From positions 56,020,001-56,084,000 of the forward strand of contig NC_081305.1 of assembly GCF_030435805.1 (NCBI RefSeq): a stretch of 64,000 bases of DNA. Direction: 5' to 3'. The notes beneath the pieces are model-generated. The model saw nothing but the letters and a program-made list of their open reading frames with translations. It searched no databases and was not told the origin of the DNA. The first letter of the stretch is position 1. Each line of letters opens with the position of its first letter. This document shows positions 25,101 to 37,900 of this stretch, piece by piece. A program made the translations under genes and the position numbers. This stretch comes from Mustela lutreola. Its lineage: Eukaryota; Chordata; Mammalia; Carnivora; Mustelidae.

Positions 25101-28100
25101 GCTCGGAAAACCTGTCCCTGCGGCGCAGCGTGTCGGAGCTCAGCCTGCAGGGGCGGCGGCGGCGGCAGCAGGAGCGCCGGCAGCAGGCACTGAGCATGGC
25201 CCCGGGGGCAGCGGACGCCCAGATCGGACCCGCAGACCCTGGCGACTTCGATCAGTTAACCCAGTGCCTCATCCAGGCCCCCAGCAACCGTCCCTACTTC
25301 CTGCTGCTCCAGGGCTACCAAGACGCCCAGGTAAGCGCAGTCTATCCCACTGGGAGAGACCTATGCTCTACCCTTCCGTGGCAGGGAGACAAAATTACAA
25401 CTCCCAGAATTCCTTGGGATTTGGTAGTCTCGGGTATGCCCCAGTAAGGTTCCAGTGTAGGAGATGATATTGTCAGAGATGGGGCATGGAGGGCCGGGGG
25501 AAGGTGGTGGTGGAGGGGGTTGATGGCTGAAAAGATCTGGATGGAAGAACAAGTAGCCGATGGCTCATTTCATGCCAAACTGAGGGAAAGCACTGTCTTT
25601 GGTGGGGAGGGGCTGTGAGAGTCTATTGTAAAAAAGTGATCTCCTTGTAAGGTTCTGTTTCTTGATGAGGAGTAATGGAAGTGTCTGTTTTGTTTGGGAA
25701 GAAGATAATTTGATGGATGAATGGAATCTTGTTCTGGATAAGCCTGCATTTGTTGGAAAGGAGTGGACTAATCCATTCTTTAAATGTGCTGGTTTACACT
25801 AGAACGATCTGACTATTGTTGATGGGGGTAGGTGATACTCATACTTCTATTTTTTATATTTGGGTGACAATAGAACTTGCTTGAGTGTTAGGAAGCAGAG
25901 GGGGAGAAAGGATTAGGAGTTAGAAAATTACTAGTGGGTTACTGGGAAATTATTTCATTAATAGAAACATAATGTATTATTGGAAATACTCACTTTTGTG
26001 CAGGTGATGATTGGGAGAGTCATTTTCATGATGTTGTTCAACTTTGGGTAACAGTCAAGTGGTACAAGTCACATTCAACAGGTGCTTCTGGAAATCAGTG
26101 GGAAAGGCCACTAGTGGAACTTAGTGATTAGTCCCATTTTTCCTGTCATAGAGAGTGATCAATCGGGTTAGGTGGCCTGGCTTTATAATTGAGTGAATGA
26201 GGAAGACTATTTAGAGAAGGGCTCGCTTAGAAGAATTCATTCTTCCTTGTTAGGGCAAGAGGATGGGGCAAGTTCATTATAGGGAGGAGTTTGCATATAT
26301 TACAACAGCCTATTTCTCCAGGCAAGGTTGGAGAATAGGAAGGTCTATTTTGGGAAGATACTCAAATCGGAAGGATCTATTCTGGGAGTACAGGAGAGTC
26401 TCTTATTGGAAGAGGGGAAAACATTGGAAGCATTCATTCTTTTGAGTGAGGTTCACAAGAAATTCCTTTTTAAGAAAGAGGCTTCATTGGAAGTCTTTCT
26501 TCCTTGGGATCAGGAGTAAGAGGTGAATCTCTCAGAGGGGAATTTATCTGCACTCATGTAGTCATGAGTGGCCATCTTTGGAATTCTCTATCATGGGAAT
26601 GAGGGTAGTAGACAAGTCCATTGTAGTACTATGTCTCTTTGGAAGTGAGTCCAGCATGGGTTGGGGAAAAATGAGAGTTCATTGTAGAAAGGGGTGTCTC
26701 CCCAGAGTGCATACTTGTCGGGTGGAGAAAATGGAAGAAACCTTTGTTCGAAGGGGGAATCTCTTTAGAGATATCTATCCCTTGTTTTGGAAATATTCAG
26801 AGAAGCTGTTATTGGAAGGAGAAACGTCTTTGGTAGTCTCCATCATGGGGTTCCTAAAAGAAAGATTTCCTTGGAAAGTTCCATTCTTTGTAATAGGACA
26901 GTCCATTTTAGTAGCGGGGTGTGGTATTCTTGGAAGCACCTGTTCTTTGAGCTGGATGTTGTGGGACAAGTGTACTGTGGGAACGGATTGCCTTGTTAGG
27001 GTCCATTCAGAGGAGGTGAGAAGATGGGAGAGTCTACTGGACAAAGGCTTCCTGGAAACCATCAACAATTTGAGGGAGGGGAATTCTAGAGCCCCTATAA
27101 AGAAAGGAGTTTCCTTATAAGCAGCTGATCTTCAAGATGAGTGTTAGGGGGCAGTCTGTCACAGGAAGTGCCTTTGAGAGGTCCACTCATGCATGCTTGG
27201 GTGGAGGTAATTGGTGAGTCCTTGACACCCCAACAGATCTCCTTGGAAGTGTTCATTCTAAGGAAGGTGGTTGATGGGCGAGTTGAGTGTGACAAAAGGT
27301 CCTCCTTGCAAGTGTCCATTTCGCCTGGAGCTGTCCCTCCTGTATCTTCCTTTCCCCTCCAGGACTTCGTGGTATATGTGATGACGCGGGAGCAGCATGT
27401 CTTTGGCCGGGGCGGGAACTCCTCGGCCCGCGGGGGGTCCCCGGCCCCATATGTGGACACCTTTCTCAATGCCCCTGACATCCTGCCGCGGCACTGCACT
27501 GTGCGAGCGGGACCTGAGCCCCCGGCCATGGTGCGCCCATCCCGGGGTGCCCCAGTCACGCACAACGGGTGCCTCCTGCTGCGGGAGGCGGAGCTGCACC
27601 CTGGCGATCTGCTGGGGCTGGGCGAGCACTTCCTCTTCATGTACAAGGACCCCCGCACTGGAGGCTCGGGGCCGGCGCGGCCGTCCTGGCTGCCCGCCCG
27701 CCCTGGGGCCGCCCCGCCGGGTCCCGGCTGGGCCTTCTCTTGCCGCCTATGCGGCCGGGGCCTGCAGGAGCGGGGCGAGGCGCTGGCGGCCTACTTAGAC
27801 GGCCGCGAGCCGGTGCTGCGCTTCCGGCCGCGCGAGGAAGAGGCGCTCCTGGGCGAGATTGTGCGCGCTGCGGCTGCGGGCGCTGGGGACCTGCCACCGC
27901 TCGGGCCCGCCACGCTGCTGGCGCTGTGCGTGCAGCATTCAGCCCGGGAACTGGAGCTGGGCCACCTCCCACGCCTGCTGGGCCGCCTGGCCCGTCTAAT
28001 CAAGGAGGCTGTCTGGGTGAGTGCCTCCCGCCACCGTCGGCGCCCCAGGTTCTTTCCCCAGCCACGCCTCCTCTCCACCTTCCAGCTGTGTGGGCGGGTT

Positions 28101-31100
28101 GAAACCACTCCTTCCAGGATGCTCCGGGAAGGGGGGTTGGGGCTATTACGCAAGGGGGCTTACGGGGATGCTGGGAGCTGTGGATTCATCCACGGTGCTA
28201 GAAGAGAAGGCAGTGAAATACCACCTTTGCACCTGTGGGATAACGGGAGAAATCATTCTGGGAGATCGGGCGAGATCCGGCTGGATGAGAAGTCGGGAGA
28301 GACCATTGTGGGAGTTGAGGCCGGCAGCCCCTTGGGCGGGGCTTTGAGTAGTCGCGGTCCAGACCATTCTTGGAGGGGAGGAAGAACAAATTTGTCCGAT
28401 TTACAGATGGAAGTGCCTGGGAGAAATCATCCAGAATGGGGTTTCCATTCCCACTGAGTTCTAAGGTTCCATCCAATGGGTTCCAGCCCACTGAGCTAGG
28501 GCTCATTAGAAGCTTAAGGAAGCGTCTTGGTTGGGGGGGGGGGGCGGGGTAAGAAGATACTATTTGAGCGGACCTGAGGGCGATAGACCACTCACAATCA
28601 TAAGGGTTTGTGTTTTAAAAGGTAAGAAGAGGAGAGACCATTCTGATGCTTGAGGGTTAGAGTCCATTTGAGTGGGGAGAGTCTCTGTCAAAAAGGTGCT
28701 TCTAGAAACACCAGGGTATTAACTCGTAGGCCTCTCCCCAACCACCCCCCCCCCAACCTTGACTCTGATCTTTCTGTTCTACAGGAAAAGATTAAGGAAA
28801 TTGGAGACCGTCAGCCTGAGAAGTAAGAGAAGTTCTGGGGAGAAGGAATTAAAGGGATGCAGGGGTGGGGGTTTGCAGCGGGGGCTCTTTCACTCCATTC
28901 CTGGCTTAGTGCAGGTTTTTGCTCTTCCTCACCACTCAACTTTTCCAGCCCTGAAATGAGGATTGGTCTCGGTCCCCAATTAGACCTTGGGGTCTAATTT
29001 CGGGGTTTGGACAAAGTGAGGATTGGGCAAAGATCACAGGTCCTTTTCTCCTTCCCCAGCCACCCGGAGGGAGTCCCCGAGGTGCCCTTGACTCCCGAGG
29101 CTGTGTCCGTAGAGCTGCGGCCGCTCATGCTATGGATGGCCAACACCACGGAGCTGCTGAGCTTTGTGCAGGAGAAGGTGCTGGAGATGGAGAAGGAGGC
29201 TGACCAGGAGGGTGAGCTCTGACCCAAGCCCAAGCCTGTACAAGTCCCCTGTCATTCCTGCTGCTTGGGGACTTGGGCTCCTGCCTGTCAGCCTCCGGTT
29301 CTCTCTCTCACCCCCAGGTCTGTCCTCAGACCCACAGCTCTGCAATGACTTGGAATTATGTGATGAGGCCATGGCCCTCCTGGACGAGGTCATCATGTGT
29401 ACCTTCCAGCAGTCTGTCTACTACCTCACCAAGGTTGGTCTCCTCCCCTGCTTCCTGTCTGACATAATCTCATTTCCGGTTGGAATTGTGTCGGATCGCT
29501 CCTATGTCACTTCCTGTTTGACCTTATAAGAGTCCCTGCTGCTCTGACATCATTTCCCATTCACCGAAGCACTTTGCTGTTCTGGTACCACTTCCTGTTT
29601 GAGCCTACATCACTTCCTGTCTTTCCGGTTCTCTTCCTGTCTCTATAACGATCCCCTCTTGACAGGCTAACTTTATTACCTATGGTTTTATCACCATTTT
29701 CACTTTTTTAAGCACCTGTTTTCTAAGTCCACTGGTAAATTTAATAGATGATCAATCGATGGATAGATGATAGGACTCAAACAGTGCCAGACACTGTCAT
29801 TTAAATGAAAGGTCCTCTCGAATCTGGCCTCACTTCCAGTGTTTGCTGACTTACTTCCTACAGCTTTGAATTCACTCACTTTTCCGAGCCACAGAGGTTC
29901 TCCCTGGAGTGCTAGTCCTGCAAGACTTTGCCCCAGTCCCCCACCACCCTTGACCTTAAGATGGTGTCTTGGAATTCTAGGGTTTCAGGCTTCTGGTGGG
30001 CCTGAGTTCCTTTCTGTAACAGCAAAGGAGATCTTTGGGGAGAGTCCTTCTGTTCCTTTAGCAGCCTTGATTGGTGAAGCCCGTTCCTCCAACGCTTCGC
30101 CTCTTGTCCATCCCTGCCAAGTGTAGCTTTATTTCTTCTTTGCCTCTGACCTCATTTCCTGTCCTTAGCCTGATCTCACTTTCCACTGGCTCACTGCCAT
30201 GCAACCCCCACTTCCTGACTCTTCATTCTTTTTCTTTCCTTCGGGAACTCTGGGCTGTCTCTGTTGAGAATAACAAGTCCTATGAGGTAGGAGAGGTGGT
30301 CTTAAAATTCCCAAGTAACTCCGGGAGGCTTTCTTAAGACTTGAGGTGTCCTTCACCTGATGAATGCTAGATGCCCATCTGGAAAGTAGGGATTTTCTCA
30401 CAAAGAACCTTTAGCATGTTGCAGGTAGAATGGACTAGAATTCCCAGAAGCTCTGTCATCCTGAAACTTCCAGGAAGTGCAGTCCAATCACTTGTTTTCA
30501 TCTCTGTGTGTTCTTAGACTCTGTATTCAACCCTGCCGGCTCTCCTGGATAGTAACCCTTTCACAGCTGGGGCAGAGCTGCCAGGGCCTGGCGCAGACCT
30601 GGGGGCCATGCCTCCAGGCTTGAGACCTACCCTGGGCGTGTTCCAGGCGGCCCTGGAACTGACCAGCCAGTGTGAGCTGCACCCGGACCTTGTGTCTCAG
30701 ACTTTCGGTTATTTGTTCTTCTTCTCCAATGCATCCCTTCTCAACTCGCTGATGGAACGAGGTGAGGGTCAGACTGGGGAAGGGGTGGCGAGGAAAGCAC
30801 GGGAACCTCTGAGACCCATCAAATCAGACACCACGCCCCAGGATCCAGCCTTATGTTTAGGGACTCTGGAGAGCAAGCTCCAGATCCCAAACTGAAGGAT
30901 AGGAAGGATCTGGGATGTGGGAGGGCCAGGTCCACACACCCATTGCCTTTCATACTCTTCCCCACAGGTCAAGGTCGACCTTTCTATCAATGGTCCCGAG
31001 CGGTCCAAATCCGAACGAACTTGGACCTTGTCTTGGACTGGCTGCAGGGGGCCGGGCTGGGTGACATTGCCACTGAATTCTTCCGGAAACTCTCGATAGC

Positions 31101-33325
31101 TGTGAACCTCCTTTGCGTGCCCCGCACCTCCCTTCTCAAGGTGACTGCTGATCCCTGACCTCTTGATTCCTCCACCCCACTCAGCCATGATCTGTTTTCA
31201 GCTCACCCTTGGATCTCCCCTTGGACTTTGTGTTATCCCTGGTCCCAGCTCTGACACTGTGGGTGATGCATCGACAGTAGAAGGAAATCAGCCACAAGTG
31301 TCCCCAACTGCATCTGAATCCCATGGTACTTACTAATGCTCGTTTCCAAGGCCCCCCACACTCAGACTTGCTGATTCAGAAAGTCTGCTCTGAGACCAAG
31401 GAATGTGATAGTTAAATCATGCATGGAACATAAACGACACAACTGACACTGTCTAGCGCTTCTCACCGAATGTTGACTAGGCCTCATGAAATAGGTTATT
31501 AACTGATAATTCATTTCGGACAAGGAAACTGAGAATCAGGTAAAATAAGTGACTTGATTTCATTTATTTATATCTACCAAACTTTTACAGAGCATTCGAT
31601 AAGCACCAGGCAGTGTCCAAAGCACTTTGCAATCTTGCCTTATTGAATCCTTGGAACCACCCCGTTAGGTAGTCGCTATTCCTGCCCACACCCAATTGAC
31701 AGATGTAGAAAGTGAGGCACAGTGACTTGCCAGAAGGTAATGAGTAGTCAAGCTGGGATTTTTGGACCCAGGCAGTCTGGGTTCCCAGCGTTTGGGTTTT
31801 ACCCTAGTGATGATTCAGATGTCATCTCAGTTGGGTGTAGAAATTTTCAGATACAAAAAGCAGCCACAGTACAGTAATGAAGGCTTCAGTACATGTCATC
31901 AGCTTCAGTAATACAAACTAATGGCCAGTTTTGTTGTTCTCCACCCTCCCCACCAACGCCTACATCCTCATCTATGCAGAAGCAAATCACTTTTTTAAAA
32001 AAAGATTTTATTTATTTATTTGACAGAGAAAGAGAGAGGAAGCAAAAGCGCACAGCAGAGGGAGCTGCAGGCAGAGGGAGAGGGAGAAGCAGGTTCCCCT
32101 CTGAGCCAGGAGCCCAATGCAGGGCTTGATCCCAGGACCCTGGGATCTTGACTTGAACAGACAACAGACCTGAGCCACCCAGGCGCCCCAAATCACATTT
32201 TATTTAAAGTGCCCTTTCCCACTGAAAGCGCTCTTTCCCACCGTCACTTTGGCTGACAGCCTGGCCTCACAGTGTCTGGAAGATATCACACAGACACCAC
32301 AATCTAGCCACCACATCCATGCCCTTTATGGGGGGCCTTCCATTTTAGGATTTCTCAGCTGCCCAGTAATGACCATAGATTTCTCACTTGATCTTCCCAC
32401 CAGGCTTCATGGAGCAGCCTACGAACTGACCACCCCACACTGACCCCTGCTCAGCTCCACCATCTGCTCAGCCACTACCAGCTGGGGCCTGGCCGTGGGC
32501 CACCACCTGCCTGGGATCCTCCCCCTGCAGAGCGAGATGCTGTGGACACAGGTGAGGAGAGACAGGGACAGAGGCACTGGAGCTGTCAGCGTTTTTTGTT
32601 TTGTTTTGTTTTCCTCTTGGTCTCAGGACCCAGGAATCCATAGCGCCAGCCACTTCCTCCTTCTGACCCAGGATTCTGGACCCTTAGCCCTCTCCTCCAT
32701 CAAGACTTAAGTGATGGACCCCAACACCCTCCTCCCCCAGGGTATATAAGTTCACCCCCTAGATCCCTTTTTCCCCAGGCTTCAGGGCCCCAGTCTCTTC
32801 CCCCGACAACCTTCCCTCCTCACCCAGGAGTTCAGGTTCCAGTCCCCTCCATTACGTAAAACTAAGTTCCCAGACCTTCCTTCCTTATGCAGCTAAGAAC
32901 CCAATACCTCGTCCGTTTCCCGAGCAACGGTGGCCTTTCTCTGTCTGAAACTACAACTCCCATGACCCCTGAGGACTCCCGAGAGTCCTGATTGCGTGGA
33001 TCCAGCTCTAGGAATTGCTGGGGTTTCGAACTTTTTCCTTCCTTCGGGAGTGACACAGCCTCTCCCCAACACTGCTGCCTCACGCCCATTTTCAGAGTTT
33101 GACTCCGTCTTCTTTGGTCTCTTAGGGGACATCTTCGAAAGCTTCTCTTCCCATCCTCCCCTCATCCTGCCCTTGGGCAGCTCGCGCCTGCGCCTCACGG
33201 GTCCTGTGACGGACGACGCCCTACACCGTGAACTGCGCAGGCTCCGCCGCCTCCTCTGGGATCTTGAGCAGCAGGAACTGCCGGCCAATCACCGCCACGG
33301 ACCTCCCGTGGCCCCGCCTCCTTGA
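22153..33325 (+). CDS. RASIP1: Ras-interacting protein 1, eleven coding exons
   Basis: Endothelial effector of Ras/Rap GTPases that works with ARHGAP29 to restrain RhoA and allow vessel lumen formation and junction strength. Exons: 22153-22289, 22975-23660, 24975-25330, 27363-28016, 28785-28822, 29060-29211, 29318-29433, 30518-30761, 30968-31140, 32404-32551 and 33126-33325. All are GT/AG and the frame closes at 967 aa (human 963). The order is: basic Ser/Pro-rich N-terminus (MLSGERKEGGSPRFGKLHLP); Ras-association domain about 140-260 in exon 2; linker with a basic run GRRRRQQERRQQ; FHA-like segment in exon 4 (DFVVYVMTREQHVFGRG, then LPRHCTV and THNGCLLL); DIL (dilute) domain from exon 6 to exon 10 (ELRPLMLWMANTTELLSF onward). 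The C-terminus ends GPPVAPPP. No damage is seen. Large introns 3, 4 and 7 contain unusual repeats described in the findings. Confidence 0.97.
23685..23775 (+). repeat. GGGGCGGGGC-rich tract in RASIP1 intron 2
   Basis: Repeated GGGGCGGGGC and GGGGCCG runs begin about 25 bases after the exon 2 donor. Multiple G-runs on the sense strand make RNA or DNA G-quadruplexes plausible. Confidence 0.8.
24395..24565 (+). repeat. MIR element in RASIP1 intron 2
   Basis: MIR body with the 3' signature acttggcacatagtagttgc followed by ttaataaa. Ancient and diverged. Confidence 0.7.
25560..27340. repeat. Degenerate tandem repeat in RASIP1 intron 3
   Basis: About 1.7 kb built of diverged units that keep returning to CCATTCT or CATTGT, then GGGA, then CTCCTTGGAAGT. 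Examples are near 26370-26460, 26815-26960 and 27235-27260. It looks like a decayed minisatellite. The low number of stops makes long chance frames. Confidence 0.55.
28190..28700. repeat. Same degenerate repeat in RASIP1 intron 4
   Basis: Units with aatcattctgggag, gaccattgtgggag and gaccattctt recur after exon 4. They match the style of the intron 3 tract, so exon 4 is bracketed by the same repeat. Confidence 0.5.
29448..29645. promoter_or_regulatory. ETS-type motif cluster in RASIP1 intron 7
   Basis: TTCCTGT (reverse ACAGGAA) occurs near 29453, 29511, 29592, 29614 and 29634, and TTCCGGT near 29474 and 29623. Four of these are CACTTCCTGT- or CCACTTCCTGT-like, close to the ETS consensus ACAGGAAGT. 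This suggests an enhancer in an endothelial gene. Binding is not shown. Confidence 0.5.
31555..31790 (-). repeat. MIR element in RASIP1 intron 9
   Basis: Antisense MIR signature: gatgtagaaagtgaggcaca, then agtgacttgccagaaggtaa and a gctgggatttttggacccag-like end. Confidence 0.7.
32000..32189 (-). mobile_element. CAN-SINE in RASIP1 intron 9
   Basis: Full minus-strand copy from oligo-A/AGATTTTATTTATTTATTTG to GAGCCACCCAGGCGCCCC. A short TSD, aaatcac, flanks it. It lies about 215 bases before the exon 10 acceptor. Confidence 0.9.
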
Positions 33326-33513
33326 AAGCCAATAACAAACGAGCGCGCGAACCTTGAATAATTCTTCAGCAGCTAATCCCCGGAGCCCGCCTGAGCTCAG
33401 AGCTCTCTGGGAGTTGTAGTTCTTTCCCCGCGTGGGATGCCGGGAGTTTGAGTTTTCGGGTAGTAGAGGTTGGGACAATGGGAAGATGGGCTTGGGATGT
33501 GAGCGCAAGGAGC

Positions 33514-33519
33514 AATAAA
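33514..33519 (+). terminator. RASIP1 poly(A) signal
   Basis: AATAAA about 190 bases after the RASIP1 stop. The 3' UTR is short. Confidence 0.75.
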
Positions 33520-33525
33520 GGTATC

Positions 33526-34440
33526 TGTGGTATTGGCAGCGCCTCCTTGTAAGACACGGGAACGCTGGTGGTGATGATTTTCTGCGGATTAGAGCACCAG
33601 GGTCCTCGACTGGAGTGTTGGGTTCTTGCCGAGTCCGAGGAGGTATTTATAGCCTCGGCCTCAGCTTGCCCTGCTGTGTGAAATCCAAACCCGGAGCCCT
33701 GGGGCCTCCCACGCATTTCAGGACAGAGCTCTAAGCTTGGTCTGCCAGATACCAGGCCCTCAGTCCTGCCGGAGGGAACCAGACTTCTCTCCCTCCGACC
33801 CCAAAGACTATAGTCCAGACCTCTTCTCCCTCAGACCCAGGAGTCCGGGTCCCCAGCCCCCATCTGGACATTTCTGCCTGTCGGGCACAATGCCGAATCC
33901 CAACACCTCTCGTCCTTGTGCTGGCATCCCTCCTTCCTCACATCCGGAAGTCCGGGCCCCCACCCAACTCCTCCCTCAAACCCGGGAGTCCAGGTCCCCA
34001 GCCCCCTTATCCCTCGGATCCAGGAGTTCGGGGCTCCAGTTTGAATTTTCCACTCCCCTAAATCCGACTCCTGCTGCTGCGTCAGGGAAAAAATAAGCGA
34101 CAGGTGGCACCTGCCCGCAGGCTTGGGTCGCGACCACCTGCTCCCGCTGCTCAACCGGCGCCCCTCTACAGGCACCTGCTTCTGTCAGTCCGCCCGCCAC
34201 TGCCCCGCCCGACCCCGCAGCCCCAGGACGCGGAGAAGGAGCGACCCCGGGAACCCTGACGTTCGCCCCGCCCCAGTCCCTCCCAGCCCGTGCTCCCGCC
34301 CCTTCTCAGGGTCCCAGGCGGGTCTCCAGTCTCCCCTACCCCGCCCCGCCCCATTCCACAGGCTCCTGGCACGCCCTAGAAAGGGGTGTCCTAGGCGGTC
34401 CTAGGCTGGTGGGGCGGACCCTGCGGCCTGCAGCCTAGAC
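33526..34440. other. RASIP1-MAMSTR intergenic region with minisatellite units
   Basis: No gene is seen. From about 33740 to 34060, degenerate units of the type CTCAGACCCAGGAGTCCGGG recur, like the MSR1 minisatellite of human 19q. A GC-rich block follows (34080-34440), possibly the MAMSTR promoter. Confidence 0.5.
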
Positions 34441-34487
34441 CAGGGGACTCAACACGCTCCAGAGCACTGCTGCGTGGAGCTCACCTG
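34441..34487 (+). other. Candidate MAMSTR non-coding 5' exon end
   Basis: Donor CACCTG|GTGAGA at 34487/34488 pairs with an acceptor ending at 34939, 26 bases before the MAMSTR ATG. Only the 3' border is supported; the start shown is arbitrary. Confidence 0.4.
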
Positions 34488-34965
34488 GTGAGAAGCCCCT
34501 GGGATGGGGGTGGGGGGATCCCACCTTAACTCTTCTGTCACCTCTCTGGTCCCAGTCCCTTCCTCACAGACCATGGTGGCTGACACCCACCCACGCAGGT
34601 GGCAAAGCCCCTTCCCATTCCGCAGGAACGTACCAGGTCCCTTTCCCCTCTTGATCAAGGGTGTTGGATTCTAGTACCTTCAGAATATTGAGCTGTCCCT
34701 TCACCCCGTGGGTGAAGGGTCTCCCTTCATAGATCCCAGTATTTCCTCCCCCAGGCTCCAGGAATTGGGGCCCTCAACCAGGATTCCGGGCTCCCAGGCC
34801 CTCCTCCCCCAAGTTCTGACTCAAGGCCTCTCCTATCCCTAAGCCCCCAAGGCCCTTTCCCTGCTGCCTTCACATGAAGGGGCAGCCTCCTGACCTCCAC
34901 TCTGACCCTCCTCCCATGGGGACCCTGTCCTCCCCTCAGTCCAGGTCCCCATCACAGATTTGGCA

Positions 34966-37900
34966 ATGACTCTCGCGACTTCCTCTCAGCGCTCCCAAAT
35001 CATTCGTTCCAAGTTCAGATCTGGTGAGAGCCTTCTCTCTATGCATACAGGGAAGGGGTCTTCTGGGTCCTGGGACTGAAATACTCCTGGGTAATGTGTG
35101 TGGTAGGAGAGGTGGGAGGGGGGCCGTGGGACCAACAAGGCGGGTGTTTTCTGGGCAAAAGGTCATTTGTGTATAAAAGAGGCCCAAGCAAAGGGGCTGA
35201 GTTTTGGGGGCTCAAGGAGGGTGCAAATGGCCAACGCCATGTTCCTGTAAACAGTGAGGAGTGGGTGGCTAGGGGTGGGTTTGCAGATCAGGTATTGTAA
35301 AGGAGCAGGGGCTTAAATTGAAATGCATGCAAAGAGGAGGAGTGCACAAGAGTGGGGAGTGGGCAGTGTGGCAGTGTGGGAGTGTTGCTGAGGGGACAGT
35401 GCACTGTAGCAAACCTTGAGCATGCAAAGGTTGTATTTTAGGTCCCAATGATGACCGGAAGTGTACAAGGGAGTGTGGCATTGGATGTCAGTTCCTCAGT
35501 AGGCCAAGGGCATACGAGCATGCAAATGAATATGCTGGGTGGGTACAAAGACACCAGTCCCCAAAGTACAAGGAGTGTGCCAGAGAGTGCGCGTGCAATG
35601 TGCCCAGAGAGACCCCTGCTCCAGAACCTGAAGCCAAATCCTGAATGTGCAAAGAGGTGTCAGTAAGGCTGGGTGGGTGCCAAGGCAGAGTGAGCCAAGG
35701 AGGAAGTATATCAAAGGGTGCAAGTGCCCCAAAGTGGCTCAGGTACCAGACCAGAGCCCAGGGAGATGCATGTGCAGAGGGAGTGAGTATGGGGAGGCCC
35801 CAGGGCTACACAGAAGGAAGCAGGCTTGTGCAAACGGGAGCGCATGGACGAGAAGAGGTGAGGTGCCCACAGGTCAGGCTGCCAAGATGGCGATCATGCC
35901 TTGGGTGGGGGTGGGCACGTGCTCACGAAGGGGGCAGGTGGAGCTGGGGGCAGGGCTGGCTCTTGGTTCCAGAACAGCTCTGGCAGGGAGCAGGGAGCAG
36001 GCGGGAGGCCCAGGAGAGGGAACAAGCTGCCGGCCCACCCGCCTGCATGGGGTGTGTAAGGGGGCTGGCATGTAGGTCCTGCCAACTGCAGTTCACACGG
36101 CCTGCCAGCCCAGGCTCCTGGACACTCCCTTCCCGCCTTTCTCCTCCTGCCCCCCTCCTCCCTCCATAGTCCTCCAGCTTCGGATCCACAGACGGTATCA
36201 GGACCTAAGTAAGTGTGGGCCCTGAAAGGGAGGGGATGGATGGATGGAGGCCCACCACCGGGTGTGCTGCCAGATGTCAGGCACTGATTCCTGAGCCCCA
36301 GCCCCTATACCAGGGATACCTCTAAGTCTGATCCTGTTCCTTCCTGAGGACCCCAGAGTACAGGTTCCTGGCTCCCCCACCCCCCTCATAGCTCTGCTTC
36401 CTTCTCTATGACTTTTCCCACTCCGACGATATGCGTGAGTCCAGATCCCGTTTCTTTGGAGAGGACAGGCATCCCAGACTCCACACTGGGCACACACTCG
36501 AATCTCAGGATGTGGCTTTCGGCTTCTCTCTCTCCTCAAGAACCAGGAGTGCTGGCCCCACAGCTGCTCCAGAAAAAACCCCAAAATCTGTTGATCCTCA
36601 GCCACCGCACCCCTTAGTGACTGAGGACATGATTCCTGCCTTTCTGGAGAATATAAAATTCTGGAACCTCTGCCCTGAGATCCAGGAGTCTGGACACCCA
36701 CCTCCTAATGCTGGGTTTCCCTCCCACACTGGGGGGGGGGGGGTTGGCAGGGTGAGGGGAGGATGGGGGGTGGCTGAGGCCTCCAGTGCCCTCCTTTCCA
36801 CACAGTGTTCTCCCTCCCTGCCCGGCTTCCTGTCTACAGGCCTTTCCAGGTCCTTCACTGCCTCCCCAGTCTTGGATCCAGATCCCTGGGTCTCAGCCAC
36901 AGACCCCACTCTGGCTCCCGGAGCTCCAGCCCCAGTCTCCCCCAAGGGCCCCACCCCTTTCCTCTTCAACCCTGGGGACCTGCTTCTTGAATCAGAATAC
37001 AGCCCTTGGAGGTCCCTGAAGGTGAGTCTCCAGTGAGTGAGGAGAAGTACCCCGGAGAGTCTAGCTAGCATTGGTCATCCTTGCCGTTGCCCTTTTGGCT
37101 CCTTTCTGGTGATGCCAAGCCAACGCCATGCTTTGCATGACTCGCTGAGGCAGGACAGTGGGGCCAGAGCTGAAGCATATGACATCACACCCACTTTTTC
37201 AGGAGTCCCCCAAGATCTCCCAACATTGGAGAGAGCCCAAGCCAAAGGGGAACTTGACCTACCACCAGTACATGCCCCCAGGGCAGAGACAGGGGTCCAG
37301 GGTAAACCCCCAGGCCAAAGGGTTGGCCCTGGGTCCCCTAGGACCACCTCTATGGGAAGGGACAAAGTCACAGCAGCCACCTCCCAGGTATGATCCCTGG
37401 TTTTGTTCTCTGGGGGAAAATTCAGGCTCCCCATCCTCCTCCCTCAAACCCAGAGTCCAAGAGCAGGGGAGTCCAGCCCCCAAACCCTTTCTCCCCCACG
37501 ATTCGAGAGTCAGTTCCCAGTCCCTCTTCCTTCAGTTCCCAGGGAGTCCTGGCTTCAAACCCAAGAGATTGCCCACGCACAGGAATTAGCCTCTCTCTCT
37601 CTTTTTTGTTTTAAAGATTTTATTTATTTATTTGACAGAGAGAGATCACAAGTAGGCAGAGAGTCAGGCAGAGAGAGAGGGGGAAAGCAGGGATGCTGAG
37701 GCAGATGTGGGGCTCGATCCCAGGACCCCGATCCCAGGACCCCGAGACCATGACCTGAGCCGAAGGCAGAGCTTAATCCACTGAGCCACCCAGGAGCCCC
37801 AGGAATTAGCCTCTCTTTCCTCCTCACAAGCCCCTGCCTTTGAGGACCCTGGAATGCCCCGTCTCTCTCCACCCCCTTTAACCTCTGATTCCCTCCTTAG

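Noticed and set aside
26578-27120. 180-residue frame in RASIP1 intron 3
   Set aside because: Made of the degenerate repeat, with no recognisable domain.
27141-28457. 438-residue plus-strand open frame
   Set aside because: RASIP1 exon 4 extended into both introns, which have few stops because of the degenerate repeat.
37037-37393. Second open frame across MAMSTR exon 4
   Set aside because: It looks protein-like (Pro-rich), but only the ESPKISQHW frame keeps phase with exons 3 and 5 and matches human.
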